From positions 1-64,000 of the forward strand of contig NZ_JAANPV010000009.1 of assembly GCF_011290505.1 (NCBI RefSeq): a DNA stretch of 64,000 bases. The letters are read 5' to 3'. A model generated the notes under the pieces. The model did not search any database. It saw only the letters and a list, made by a program, of their open reading frames with translations, and had not been told where the DNA came from. A program made the translations under genes and the position numbers. The stretch is from Paenalcaligenes suwonensis (GTDB lineage: Bacteria; Pseudomonadota; Gammaproteobacteria; Burkholderiales; Burkholderiaceae_B). Position 1 is the stretch's first letter, and each line of letters begins with the position of its first letter. This document shows, one piece after another, positions 27,626 through 36,688 of the stretch.

Positions 27626-30361
27626 ATGGTTTCATTGCTCAAAAAGCTTATTGGCAGCCGCAACGACAGGTTGCTACGACAATACCGTAAACAGGTAACG
27701 CAAATTAATGCGTTAGAGCCTGAGTACGCCGCCCTCAGCGATGATGCGCTGAAAGGCAAAACTGCCGAGTTCAGGCAGCGACTGGCCGATGGCAAATCTC
27801 TGGATGGGCTATTACCAGAAGCTTTTGCAGTAGTCCGTGAGGCCAGTAAACGTGTATTCGGCATGCGCCACTTTGATGTGCAGCTGCTGGGCGCGATTGC
27901 TCTGCACTACGGCAAAATTGCCGAGATGCGTACCGGTGAAGGTAAAACACTGATGGCCACGTTGGCTGTGTACCTGAATGCGCTGCCAGCTAAAGGCGTA
28001 CACGTGGTGACGGTGAACGATTACTTGGCACGACGCGACGCGGAGCAAATGAGCCGCTTGTACAACTTCTTGGGTTTGTCCGTCGGGGTGGTAGTACCTC
28101 AGCAAGACAACGAAGAGAAAAAAGCAGCCTATCAAGCTGACATTACGTACGGTACCAACAACGAGTACGGCTTTGATTACTTGCGCGACAATATGGAATA
28201 CCGCGCAGAAGATCGCCGTCAACGTAGTCTGAGCTATGCGATTGTCGACGAGGTGGATTCCATCTTGATTGACGAGGCGCGTACACCGCTGATCATTTCT
28301 GGTCAGGCAGATGACAATACCGAGCTGTACAAGGCGATGAATGTGGTGCCTTCCATGCTGACACGCATGAAAGAAGAACCCAAACCGCATGAGCCTGAGC
28401 CAGAGGGTGATTTCTGGGTAGATGAAAAAGCCCAGCAAGTACACATTTCTGAAGCTGGCCACGAACGTGCTGAGCAAATTCTGGTTGAGATTGGCTTGTT
28501 GCCTGAAGGTGAGTCGTTGTACGACCCACGCCATATCTCCTTGATGCACACGTTGGTGGGCGCACTGCGTGCACATAATTTGTTCTTCCGCGATCAGCAG
28601 TACGTGGTGCAGAACGATGAAGTGGTGATTGTGGATGAGTTCACTGGCCGCTTGATGGTGGGCCGTCGTTGGTCTGACGGTTTGCATCAGTCTGTAGAAG
28701 CCAAAGAAGGCGTGCGTATTCAGAACGAGAACCAGACGCTGGCGTCTATTACGTTCCAGAACTACTTCCGTATGTACGACAAGCTGGGCGGTATGACGGG
28801 TACGGCCGATACCGAAGCGTACGAGTTCCAAGAAATTTACGGTTTAGAAACCGTGATCATTCCTACTAACCGCCCGATGATTCGAGTGGACCAGAATGAT
28901 CAGGTTTATAAAACTGATAAAGAAAAATACGCAGCTATCTTAAATGACATCAAAGATTGTCATGAACGCGGACAACCTGTGTTGGTGGGTACTACCAGCA
29001 TCGAGAACTCTGAGTTGCTAGCCAATATGTTGACAGCGGCCAAGATGCCGCATGAAGTGCTGAATGCTAAACAGCACGCACGCGAAGCGGAAATCGTGGC
29101 CGAGGCGGGTAAACCTGGACGCATTACGATTGCGACCAATATGGCTGGTCGTGGTACTGACATTGTGTTGGGTGGTAGCGTAGAGCGCCAATCTATGCTG
29201 ATTCAGGCAGATGACTCCCTAAGCGAAGACGAAAAAGCACAACGCATTGCTACGCTGAAAGCCGAGTGGAAACCGCTAAACGAGCAAGTAAAAGCGGCTG
29301 GTGGCTTGCGTATTATCGGTACTGAGCGCCACGAATCTCGTCGTATTGATAACCAGTTGCGTGGTCGTGCTGGTCGTCAGGGTGACCCTGGCTCATCACG
29401 TTTCTACCTGTCGCTGGATGATTCCTTGATGCGTATTTTTGCGGGTGACCGCGTACGCGCCATTATGGACAGACTGCGTTTGCCTGAAGGCGAGCCTATT
29501 GAAGCACGTATGGTGTCGCGTTCTATCGAATCAGCGCAGCGTAAAGTGGAAGCTCGTAACTTCGACATTCGTAAACAGTTGTTGCAATACGATGACGTCT
29601 CTAATGACCAACGTAAAGTTATTTATGCACAGCGTACTGACGTTCTGGAGTCCGAAGACGTAAGCGATGCTATTGCTAACCTGCGTATTGCGGCGGTAAC
29701 GGACTTGTTCCATCAGTACGTGCCTGAGCATTCCATGGAAGAGCAATGGGATCTGGCGGGTCTACAGGCTATCTTGGAAAGCGAATGGCAGATCAAGATT
29801 GATCTGGCTACTATGGTGGAAAAAGACACCAGCTTGTCCGAGGAAGACTTGTTAGATGTTGTGCTGGAAGCCTCCGCTAAACAGTTGCAAGACAAAGTGA
29901 CCCAAGTTGGCGCACAAAACTGGGCTAGCTTTGAGCGTGCTGTGACATTGCAGTCTATTGACACGCAATGGCGTGGTCATTTGCAAGCTTTGGATCATTT
30001 GCGTCAAGGTATCCACCTGCGTGGTTATGCACAGAAAGATCCTAAGCAAGAGTACAAGCGTGAAGCGTTTGAAATGTTTGCTGCCATGCTGGATCGTATC
30101 CGTGATGACGTAGTGCGTGTATTGCTGACAGTACGCATTCAACCTTCTGAGCAACAAGCGCCTGCTGAAGCTGTGGAGCAACCTGCTGCTGAGCAAGTAC
30201 GTTACCACCATGCTGATTACGATGCAGCACTGCGTGGCGAAGCGTTGGACTTAGATGAAGAAGCGCCAGCCGAAGGCGATGAGCAACGTGTTGGTCGTAA
30301 TGACCCTTGCCCATGCGGTAGCGGTAAGAAGTACAAACACTGCCACGGTAAGCTAAGCTGA
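27626..30361 (+). CDS. secA: Preprotein translocase ATPase SecA
   Basis: A 911-residue motor that drives unfolded proteins through SecYEG. Walker A M-R-T-G-E-G-K-T near residues 102-109, the DEAD-like [16 protein letters not shown] near 207-222, and the helicase [15 protein letters not shown] near 586-600 are seen. The C-terminus has the zinc-binding [13 protein letters not shown] tail that contacts SecB. Length and domain order are normal. The ribosome site is weak. An intrinsic terminator follows. Confidence 0.98.
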   Translation: MVSLLKKLIGSRNDRLLRQYRKQVTQINALEPEYAALSDDALKGKTAEFRQRLADGKSLDGLLPEAFAVVREASKRVFGMRHFDVQLLGAIALHYGKIAEMRTGEGKTLMATLAVYLNALPAKGVHVVTVNDYLARRDAEQMSRLYNFLGLSVGVVVPQQDNEEKKAAYQADITYGTNNEYGFDYLRDNMEYRAEDRRQRSLSYAIVDEVDSILIDEARTPLIISGQADDNTELYKAMNVVPSMLTRMKEEPKPHEPEPEGDFWVDEKAQQVHISEAGHERAEQILVEIGLLPEGESLYDPRHISLMHTLVGALRAHNLFFRDQQYVVQNDEVVIVDEFTGRLMVGRRWSDGLHQSVEAKEGVRIQNENQTLASITFQNYFRMYDKLGGMTGTADTEAYEFQEIYGLETVIIPTNRPMIRVDQNDQVYKTDKEKYAAILNDIKDCHERGQPVLVGTTSIENSELLANMLTAAKMPHEVLNAKQHAREAEIVAEAGKPGRITIATNMAGRGTDIVLGGSVERQSMLIQADDSLSEDEKAQRIATLKAEWKPLNEQVKAAGGLRIIGTERHESRRIDNQLRGRAGRQGDPGSSRFYLSLDDSLMRIFAGDRVRAIMDRLRLPEGEPIEARMVSRSIESAQRKVEARNFDIRKQLLQYDDVSNDQRKVIYAQRTDVLESEDVSDAIANLRIAAVTDLFHQYVPEHSMEEQWDLAGLQAILESEWQIKIDLATMVEKDTSLSEEDLLDVVLEASAKQLQDKVTQVGAQNWASFERAVTLQSIDTQWRGHLQALDHLRQGIHLRGYAQKDPKQEYKREAFEMFAAMLDRIRDDVVRVLLTVRIQPSEQQAPAEAVEQPAAEQVRYHHADYDAALRGEALDLDEEAPAEGDEQRVGRNDPCPCGSGKKYKHCHGKLS

Positions 30362-30379
30362 TCCCGGTGTAGTGAAAAG

Positions 30380-30413
30380 AAAAAGCCTGCCATGAATGTG
30401 GCAGGCTTTTTTT
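30380..30413 (+). terminator. Intrinsic terminator of secA
   Basis: AAAAAGCCTGCCA and TGGCAGGCTTTTT make a 13-base-pair stem followed by more T, 18 bases past the secA stop. Confidence 0.93.
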
Positions 30414-30498
30414 ATGTATGCATCCAGAGCTAAGAGAGAGGGCTGCTTTGGAGTGACATGAGTGAGCGTAGAGGCTTAATGGCAGCCTTGGAGGGAAC

Positions 30499-30546
30499 AA
30501 CGCCTTCCAATAGTGGTGCAGGGTGCACCCTTTATTGAAAGGCGTT
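30499..30546 (-). other. Long hairpin after mgtE
   Basis: AACGCCTTCCAATA and TATTGAAAGGCGTT pair over 14 bases with one mismatch; the loop contains a palindromic GGGTGCACCC. It lies about 20 bases past the mgtE stop on the minus strand. No T run follows in that direction, so it is a candidate mRNA end or processing structure. Confidence 0.5.
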
Positions 30547-30565
30547 TGTAGGAGCGATTAAGCGC

Positions 30566-32035
30566 TTACAGCAGGAACAGCGTAGCCAACCCTAGGAACA
30601 GGAAGAAACCTAGCGAGTCTGTACCAAATGTCAGCAATACAGAAGAACCTACTGCTGGGTCTTTGCCAAAGCGGCTGCGTAGGGTAGGGATCAATACCCC
30701 CAAGGCTGCGCCGATCAGCATGTTGCCAATCATGGCGGCCATCATCACGGCGGCAATCGCCACAGAGCCCGAGATAAACCACGCAAATACCGCGGTGACC
30801 AAACTACCGCATGCGCCCACCATAAAGGTCACCATCAGCTCGCGTTTGACCAATGGCCAAATGTTAGAGCCGGTGATACGGCCTGTGGCCATGGCACGAA
30901 TAATCATGGTCATGGTCTGGTTACCGGAGTTACCACCAATACCCGCCACAATAGACATCAAGAAGGCCAATATAACGATGTGGCTAACGGTGTCTTCAAA
31001 GCGTGAGGCCACGAACGATGCAGTGGCAGCCGTACACAGGTTGATCAACAGCCATGGGGCACGGTTACGCAAGGCGCTGAGCGCTGGAGCGAAAATATCT
31101 TCTTCTTGCAGACCTGCACGAGACAACTCTTGTTCTTGAGAGTCTTCTTGCAGAACGTCCACCACCTCGTCAATGGTCACTCTACCAATAAGGCGGCCAT
31201 AGTCGTCTACCACAGGGGCAGAAACCAAGTCATAACGTTCAAATGCGTTTGCGGCGTCTGCGTCAGAGTCCAGTGGATGCAGGCTCAGGTAGTCGGCAGC
31301 CATTACGTCTGACACCAGTGTTTCTGGGTCGGAGACCAGCATGCGGGTTAGCGACAGTGTTCCCAGTAAACGATCATCACGGTTTACCACGAAAATCTGG
31401 TCAGTGTGATCGGGAAGTTCTTGCAGACGACGTAGGTAGCGCAGTACCACTTCTAGGCTCACGTCTTCACGCACGCGCACCATGTCGAAGTCCATAATGG
31501 CACCCACACTATCTTCGGGGTAGCCCATGGCTTCTAGCAACTGAGCACGCTCAGATTCGGTCAGGCCTTTTTGCACCTCGGCAATCACTTCCGGAGGCAG
31601 GTCGGGTGCCAAGTCCGCAATCTCGTCGGCATCCATGTTGGCGGCAGCTGCAATCAGATCAGCTGGCTCCATGGTCTTGATCAACGATTCACGGGCCCAG
31701 TCTTCAATTTCCAGCAACACGTCAGCGTCGTATTCGTCGCTCACCTGTTGCCACACTACCTGACGCTCATTTTCTGGTAAGGATTCCAGAATGAACGCAA
31801 TATCGGCAGGGTGAAGGTTATTGATGATGCTGCGGATTTCTTGCTCATGACGGCGGTGTGTCAGGTTAGCGAGCAAGTCTTCGCGGTCAGAACCTTCGTG
31901 CTGACGCTGTGCCAAGGTTTCTACAACTTCTTGGCGCTTTAAAACGGATTGTAGTTTTTGTAGAGCAAGTTGCGCGTCTTCCGGTTCAAGTCGGCGGACG
32001 GCAGGACTGGTGTGCTCTTGAACAGATCCAGTCAT
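30566..32035 (-). CDS. mgtE: Magnesium transporter MgtE
   Basis: A 489-residue Mg2+ channel. The N-terminal helical MgtE domain (residues about 30-140) contains the H-P-A-D-I-A-F and L-P-P-E-V-I-A-E-V repeats. Two CBS domains follow (about 140-265; D-D-R-L-L-G-T-L-S-L and D-D-Y-G-R-L-I-G-R-V). The C-terminal membrane part has about five helices with G-I-G-G-N-S-G-N-Q-T-M-T and the conserved pore aspartate region near A-V-G-S-S-V-L-L-T-F-G-T-D. A TTG two codons upstream is rejected in favour of the ATG at 32035, which GAAGG precedes. It lies 13 bases after the thioesterase and is probably cotranscribed with it. Confidence 0.95.
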   Translation of the reverse strand: MTGSVQEHTSPAVRRLEPEDAQLALQKLQSVLKRQEVVETLAQRQHEGSDREDLLANLTHRRHEQEIRSIINNLHPADIAFILESLPENERQVVWQQVSDEYDADVLLEIEDWARESLIKTMEPADLIAAAANMDADEIADLAPDLPPEVIAEVQKGLTESERAQLLEAMGYPEDSVGAIMDFDMVRVREDVSLEVVLRYLRRLQELPDHTDQIFVVNRDDRLLGTLSLTRMLVSDPETLVSDVMAADYLSLHPLDSDADAANAFERYDLVSAPVVDDYGRLIGRVTIDEVVDVLQEDSQEQELSRAGLQEEDIFAPALSALRNRAPWLLINLCTAATASFVASRFEDTVSHIVILAFLMSIVAGIGGNSGNQTMTMIIRAMATGRITGSNIWPLVKRELMVTFMVGACGSLVTAVFAWFISGSVAIAAVMMAAMIGNMLIGAALGVLIPTLRSRFGKDPAVGSSVLLTFGTDSLGFFLFLGLATLFLL

Positions 32036-32048
32036 AGGCAATACCTTC

Positions 32049-32477
32049 TCAGTCTAGAGGGGGGAGTTCGCGGCTGCGGCGGTTCGTGTCAGTGGCAACA
32101 TAGGTGAGGGTGGCTTCCGTTACCTTGACCACTTCATGTTGCAGGCGTTGACGTTCAGCATACACTTCTACTGAAACAGTAATAGAGGTGCGGCCAGTTT
32201 TAATGATGTCCACATAGAAACTGAGTAAATCACCCACAAATACAGGCTGTGTAAACGTGAACGCGTTGACAGCCACTGTTGCTACGCGACCATTGGCGCG
32301 TCGAGCAGCCAGAATAGAGCCAGCAATATCTACCTGCGACATAATCCACCCGCCAAAGACGTCACCGTACATGTTGGCATCAGATGGCATGGGCACTACA
32401 CGCAAAATGGCGTGTTTGTCATCAGGGGGCAAACTACAGGGTAGTGAGGCTTTGGGCACGATGGTTCTCTCTGGCAT
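32049..32477 (-). CDS. yciA: Acyl-CoA thioesterase, YciA-like hotdog fold
   Basis: A 142-residue hotdog-fold protein. D-A-N-M-Y-G-D-V-F-G-G-W-I-M-S-Q-V-D (near residues 33-50) holds the catalytic aspartate and the family's G-G-W; F-V-G-D-L-L follows near residue 80. YciA enzymes hydrolyse acyl-CoAs in the cytoplasm. The length fits a single domain that would form hexamers. It sits between the M20 hydrolase and mgtE on the same strand. Confidence 0.9.
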   Translation of the reverse strand: MPERTIVPKASLPCSLPPDDKHAILRVVPMPSDANMYGDVFGGWIMSQVDIAGSILAARRANGRVATVAVNAFTFTQPVFVGDLLSFYVDIIKTGRTSITVSVEVYAERQRLQHEVVKVTEATLTYVATDTNRRSRELPPLD

Positions 32478-32539
32478 ACGTAGAGCCTGTATTGTAACGG
32501 CTGGGCAGTTTCTTGCCGTGAAACATTTGTTAACGGGGG

Positions 32540-33733
32540 TTAGGGTTTAAGGTAATGCTCGGTTAAACGTACCCAGTAGCTGGCACCTGCGCTAAGGATG
32601 TCATCGTTGAAGTCGTAGCTGTCGTTATGCAGCATGCAGGGCCCTAATCCATGACCTGCCAACCGATGGTCGCCCTGACCATTACCTATCCAAATATAAC
32701 TGCCTGGTAGTGCTTGCAACATAAATGCGAAGTCTTCGGCTCCCATAGAAGGGGGCAGGTCTTGGTGCAAAGCTTTATCGCCTGCCATCTTACGTATGAC
32801 GTCTACGGAAACTGCGCTTTCTTTGTCATGGTTGATGGTGGGGGGATAGCGTCTATCAAACTCGAATATGCTTTGGCAGCCCATTGCCGCGCAGCTTTGC
32901 TCAACAATTTCACGCATGCGAGTTTCTATCAGATCAAGGGTTTCGTTGCTTAGTGTACGCACGGTGCCGCGTAGCGTTGCCGACGTAGGAATAACGTTAT
33001 CGGCAGAGCCAGCATGGATTTGTGTCACACTGAGTACCGCTGGTTCAAGCGGATCAATGACGCGGCTTACTATGGTTTGTAGGCTCATGACCAATTGAGC
33101 GGCGGCGGTAATGGGGTCTACCCCCAGATGTGGCATACCACCGTGCGCTCCTTTGCCGTCAATTTGGATGCTGAAAGTGTTGCTGGATGCCATGACGGCA
33201 CCTTTGTGCACAGCAAACTCACCTGCTGGCAACCCGGGCCAGTTATGCATACCAAACACGGCATCCATAGGGAAACGGGTGAATAAACCTTCTTCTATCA
33301 TTTTGCGAGCACCCGCAAAGCCTTCTTCGGCAGGCTGGAAGATCACGTATACCGTGCCGATAAAATCGCGGTGCGAGGCTAAGTAACGTGCTGCAGATAG
33401 CAGCATAGCAGTGTGGCCGTCGTGACCACATGCGTGCATTTTGCCTGCGTGGCGGCTGACGTGGGCAAAGTCATTCTGTTCCAGTACGGGTAAGGCATCC
33501 ATGTCGGCGCGTAGCCCAATACTAGGGCCTGGGCCTAGGTTTCCTTTGATGGTACCCACTACCCCTGTGCCGGCCAGCCCTCTGTGTACTTCTATTCCCC
33601 ATTCTGTCAGCCAGTGCGCAACAGTATCTGCTGTGCGGTGTTCTTCGTAGGCAAGTTCAGGATGTGCGTGCAAGTCGCGCCTAATGGCTGTGATGTCGTC
33701 TTGCCAGGCAACAATGGGGTCAAGCAGATTCAT
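32540..33733 (-). CDS. M20 family amidohydrolase (hippurate/IAA-amino acid hydrolase type)
   Basis: A 397-residue M20D metallopeptidase-like hydrolase. D-L-H-A-H-P-E-L-A-Y-E-E begins the domain (residues about 19-30); M-H-A-C-G-H-D-G-H-T-A-M-L near residue 100 and the E-E-G acid pair near 135-137 are metal and catalytic sites; M-G-A-E-D-F-A-F near residue 345 supplies another ligand. Such enzymes split N-acyl amino acids. The frame is open to 33781, but the ATG at 33733 matches the family start. Exact substrate is not readable. Confidence 0.92.
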   Translation of the reverse strand: MNLLDPIVAWQDDITAIRRDLHAHPELAYEEHRTADTVAHWLTEWGIEVHRGLAGTGVVGTIKGNLGPGPSIGLRADMDALPVLEQNDFAHVSRHAGKMHACGHDGHTAMLLSAARYLASHRDFIGTVYVIFQPAEEGFAGARKMIEEGLFTRFPMDAVFGMHNWPGLPAGEFAVHKGAVMASSNTFSIQIDGKGAHGGMPHLGVDPITAAAQLVMSLQTIVSRVIDPLEPAVLSVTQIHAGSADNVIPTSATLRGTVRTLSNETLDLIETRMREIVEQSCAAMGCQSIFEFDRRYPPTINHDKESAVSVDVIRKMAGDKALHQDLPPSMGAEDFAFMLQALPGSYIWIGNGQGDHRLAGHGLGPCMLHNDSYDFNDDILSAGASYWVRLTEHYLKP

Positions 33734-33803
33734 GACAGAAAGCCTTTTAAGAGTAAATCTGTGAACCCCATAGGGTAGCATGCCTAGTGCTATTTCGCCC
33801 TGC

Positions 33804-34664
33804 TTAACGCGTGGGTGTGTACCCTAAACACGGTGCTATCATTTCTTGCAAAGCGTTGTGTAGTGGGGCGTTGCTGGCAACCACATGACCACTCTTGGGC
33901 CATGTGTGCTGCTGGAACATGTCTTGGCAAACACCGCCTGCTTCTCGCACGATTAAGGTGCCTGCAGCGACGTCCCACGGGGCTAAGCCCATTTCCCAAT
34001 ACCCATCAAAACGTCCGCAGGCTACCCATGCCAAATCCAGTGCGGCGGCACCATTGCGGCGTATGCCACGGGTGCGGCGTATCCCTGCATTGAGTGTGGG
34101 TAGATAGTGATCCGCAAAGCTAAAGTCCCTAAATGGAAAACCAGTCGCTAATAAGGCATCGTCTAAGGTATTGGTGTCGGTGCAACGCAAACGCTGTTGA
34201 TTGAGCCAAGCGCCGGTACCATACATGGCGGTGAAGAGTTCTTCACGATTAGGGTCGTACACCACGGCGACCACAGGGGTATCGCATGTAATGGGGGTAT
34301 CACCCGCGATGATGCTGCCCGCATGGGCAACTAACGCAATAGATACGGCGTAGTGGGGAATGCCGTGTAGGAAATTGGTGGTGCCATCTAGTGGGTCTAT
34401 ATACCATGTGGCCAGCCCTTTGCTATCGCCACCACTTTCTTCGGCCACAATGCCAAACTCGGGCGTTTGTGTGCGTAAGATGTCTAAGGCGGCCATTTCG
34501 GCATCTCTATCAGCTTGAGAGACCAAATCGTTTTTGGCTTTGGTGTCTATCACTAAACGGTCACGGTGTGCCGCGTGAGCTTGTAAAATACTGGCTGCTG
34601 CATGAGCGGCACTGACCGCTGTAGCCAGCGCGTCGCTGAGGGGAAGGCGTGTAGAAGAGAGCAT
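33804..34664 (-). CDS. suhB: Inositol monophosphatase family protein (SuhB-like)
   Basis: A 286-residue Mg2+-dependent phosphatase of the IMPase fold. E-E-S-G-G near residue 74-78, D-P-L-D-G-T-T-N-F near 90-98, and W-D-V-A-A-G near 226-231 are the metal-binding motifs. In enteric bacteria SuhB also supports rRNA transcription antitermination. The protein is slightly longer than E. coli SuhB (267). No good ribosome site is visible before the ATG. It diverges from mnmC. Confidence 0.9.
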   Translation of the reverse strand: MLSSTRLPLSDALATAVSAAHAAASILQAHAAHRDRLVIDTKAKNDLVSQADRDAEMAALDILRTQTPEFGIVAEESGGDSKGLATWYIDPLDGTTNFLHGIPHYAVSIALVAHAGSIIAGDTPITCDTPVVAVVYDPNREELFTAMYGTGAWLNQQRLRCTDTNTLDDALLATGFPFRDFSFADHYLPTLNAGIRRTRGIRRNGAAALDLAWVACGRFDGYWEMGLAPWDVAAGTLIVREAGGVCQDMFQQHTWPKSGHVVASNAPLHNALQEMIAPCLGYTPTR

Positions 34665-34722
34665 AGCTAGACGTTAACCTATGTTTGTTTCATGTATTTA
34701 TTGTGTATTAAAACGTATTAAC

Positions 34723-36573
34723 ATGACGGGCGGATTTCAAAAACTACAGCCAGCAGTACCTTCCTTTACTCAGAACGGTATAGCGCAGAGCTTGCAGTAT
34801 GGTGATGTGTACCATTCTACGGCGGGAGCATTGGCGCAGACGCAGCATGTGTTCTTGGCGGGTAACGGCTTGCCTGAACGTTGGCAAGGGCGAGCACATT
34901 TCTGTATTGCTGAAACGGGTTTTGGGTTGGGCAACAATTTCTTAGTGACGTGGCTGAACTGGCTGCAAGACACTGCCCGTAGTCAGCGATTGCACTTTCT
35001 GTCGTTTGAAGCTCACCCCTTTCATCGTGACGATTTGGCTCGCATGCACGAGCACACTTGTCCTGAATTGCAGCCTTTAGTGCAGCAGTTGTTAGCGCAG
35101 TGGCCAGACGTATTGCCAGGCATACATAGGTTGTATTTTGAGGAAGGTAATCTGACGCTTACCTTGGTGTTTGGCGATATAGAACAGAAAGCCAAGCTGG
35201 TGGATGCACAGGTGGATGCATTTTTTTTAGATGGCTTTGCACCACGGTTAAATCCGCAAATGTGGTCGCGTCGGTTATTCGGTCAGTTAGTGCGTTTGTC
35301 CGCTCAAGGGGCAACAATGGCGAGTTGGTGCAGTGCAGGCCAAGTGCGTCGTGACTTACAAGATGCTGGTTTTTTGGTAGAAAAAACAGCAGGCTTTGCA
35401 CACAAGCGCGAAATGATGCGCGGTGTGCTGCGAGAAAAGCTGGGGCGGCAACCACGCGTTGTGCCTAAGCATGTAGTGGTTGTGGGGGCGGGCATTGCCG
35501 GAGCGGCAACCGCAGCGGCCATGGTGCGTCGAGGGGTACGGGTGACAGTGGTAGACCCCGTATTACAAGAGGGGCTGGGGGCGTCACATAAAGGGCATGT
35601 GGCGATTGCGATGACGCCCTTAATTAGTGTGGATGATGCGCCGCGTATGCGATTAAGCCGTGCGGGCTGCTTAGTGGCTGAACAACAGTGGCAGGTGGAT
35701 GGCGCGTCAGATTGTGTGGCGTTGGGTACGGTGCGTATAGCCACGGATAACGATGACGATAAGGCGGCGTGTAAAACGGTAGACGCCTTAGGTTTTCCTG
35801 AGTCTTGGGTGCAGTATTTAGATGCGCATGCTATGTCTCAGAAAGTGGGTGATGCGGTGTCGCACGGGGGAATGTACTTCCCTAGAGGGGCACGGGTGCA
35901 GCCTGAAAAACTCATAGAAAGATTATTAAGTCACCCACTGATTACGGTGCGCGCCGAGAAAGTGCAGCGCATAGAGTCGTCAGAATCGGGTTGGTGTGCC
36001 ATAGTAGATAGGTCGGGTAGCACTCTTGATGCTCGTATCTCGGCGGATGCTGTGGTGTTATGTGTGGCGGGAGCATTGCCATCGTTGCTGCCAGAGCAGG
36101 AGATAGCTGGAAAAAACTATGGCTATCTAGCAGAAATGGAACAGTTGCCAGGTCAGGTAAGTTATTTCTCCGCTGCGCAAATGGCGAAAACGCCAGAGTT
36201 GATTCTGGCGGGCGAAGGCTACTTATTACCTGCTGTGGATGGCGTGTGTACGGCGGGTAGTACCTACGGTGCACATGGCGAAACTGCCGCTGTCACAGCA
36301 AATGGGCATCAAGAAATACAGGAAACGCTACAGCGCTGGCAGTCGTGGTTGGCATCAGCTACGCCACAAGGTGGTTGGGCTGGTTATAGGTCTGTGCTGA
36401 AAGACCATTTACCGCTGTATGCCGGTAGTGATCAAAAGATGGCTGTGTTGTCTGCTTTGGGCTCAAACGGCTTCGCATGGAGCGCCATTTTGGCAGAGGA
36501 CTTAGCCGCAGCATGGAATAATGAGCCGCGATTGCTAGAGAGGGATTTATCCCGAGCGCTGGGTCTGCGATAA
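34723..36573 (+). CDS. mnmC: tRNA 5-methylaminomethyl-2-thiouridine synthesis bifunctional protein MnmC
   Basis: A 616-residue two-domain enzyme for wobble-uridine modification. The N-terminal methyltransferase (DUF752-type, residues about 1-230) shows A-E-T-G-F-G-L-G-N-N-F and D-A-F-F-L-D-G-F-A-P. The C-terminal FAD oxidoreductase starts with V-V-V-V-G-A-G-I-A-G-A (about residue 247) and ends with L-G-S-N-G-F-A-W-S. Together they convert the carboxymethylaminomethyl side chain to methylaminomethyl. An upstream ATG at 34681 keeps the same frame; 34723 is chosen because the homologous start is close. Neither start has a clear Shine-Dalgarno. Confidence 0.95.
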   Translation: MTGGFQKLQPAVPSFTQNGIAQSLQYGDVYHSTAGALAQTQHVFLAGNGLPERWQGRAHFCIAETGFGLGNNFLVTWLNWLQDTARSQRLHFLSFEAHPFHRDDLARMHEHTCPELQPLVQQLLAQWPDVLPGIHRLYFEEGNLTLTLVFGDIEQKAKLVDAQVDAFFLDGFAPRLNPQMWSRRLFGQLVRLSAQGATMASWCSAGQVRRDLQDAGFLVEKTAGFAHKREMMRGVLREKLGRQPRVVPKHVVVVGAGIAGAATAAAMVRRGVRVTVVDPVLQEGLGASHKGHVAIAMTPLISVDDAPRMRLSRAGCLVAEQQWQVDGASDCVALGTVRIATDNDDDKAACKTVDALGFPESWVQYLDAHAMSQKVGDAVSHGGMYFPRGARVQPEKLIERLLSHPLITVRAEKVQRIESSESGWCAIVDRSGSTLDARISADAVVLCVAGALPSLLPEQEIAGKNYGYLAEMEQLPGQVSYFSAAQMAKTPELILAGEGYLLPAVDGVCTAGSTYGAHGETAAVTANGHQEIQETLQRWQSWLASATPQGGWAGYRSVLKDHLPLYAGSDQKMAVLSALGSNGFAWSAILAEDLAAAWNNEPRLLERDLSRALGLR

Positions 36574-36688
36574 TAGAAACTTTATGAACGGGATTGAGGT
36601 GTTTTTGCTTTTAGATTTGGATTTGTAGCAAAAATACGTCAAAATAGACACTTTATTCCCTTATTGGGCTTTGCCCGAGGATCGTGCT

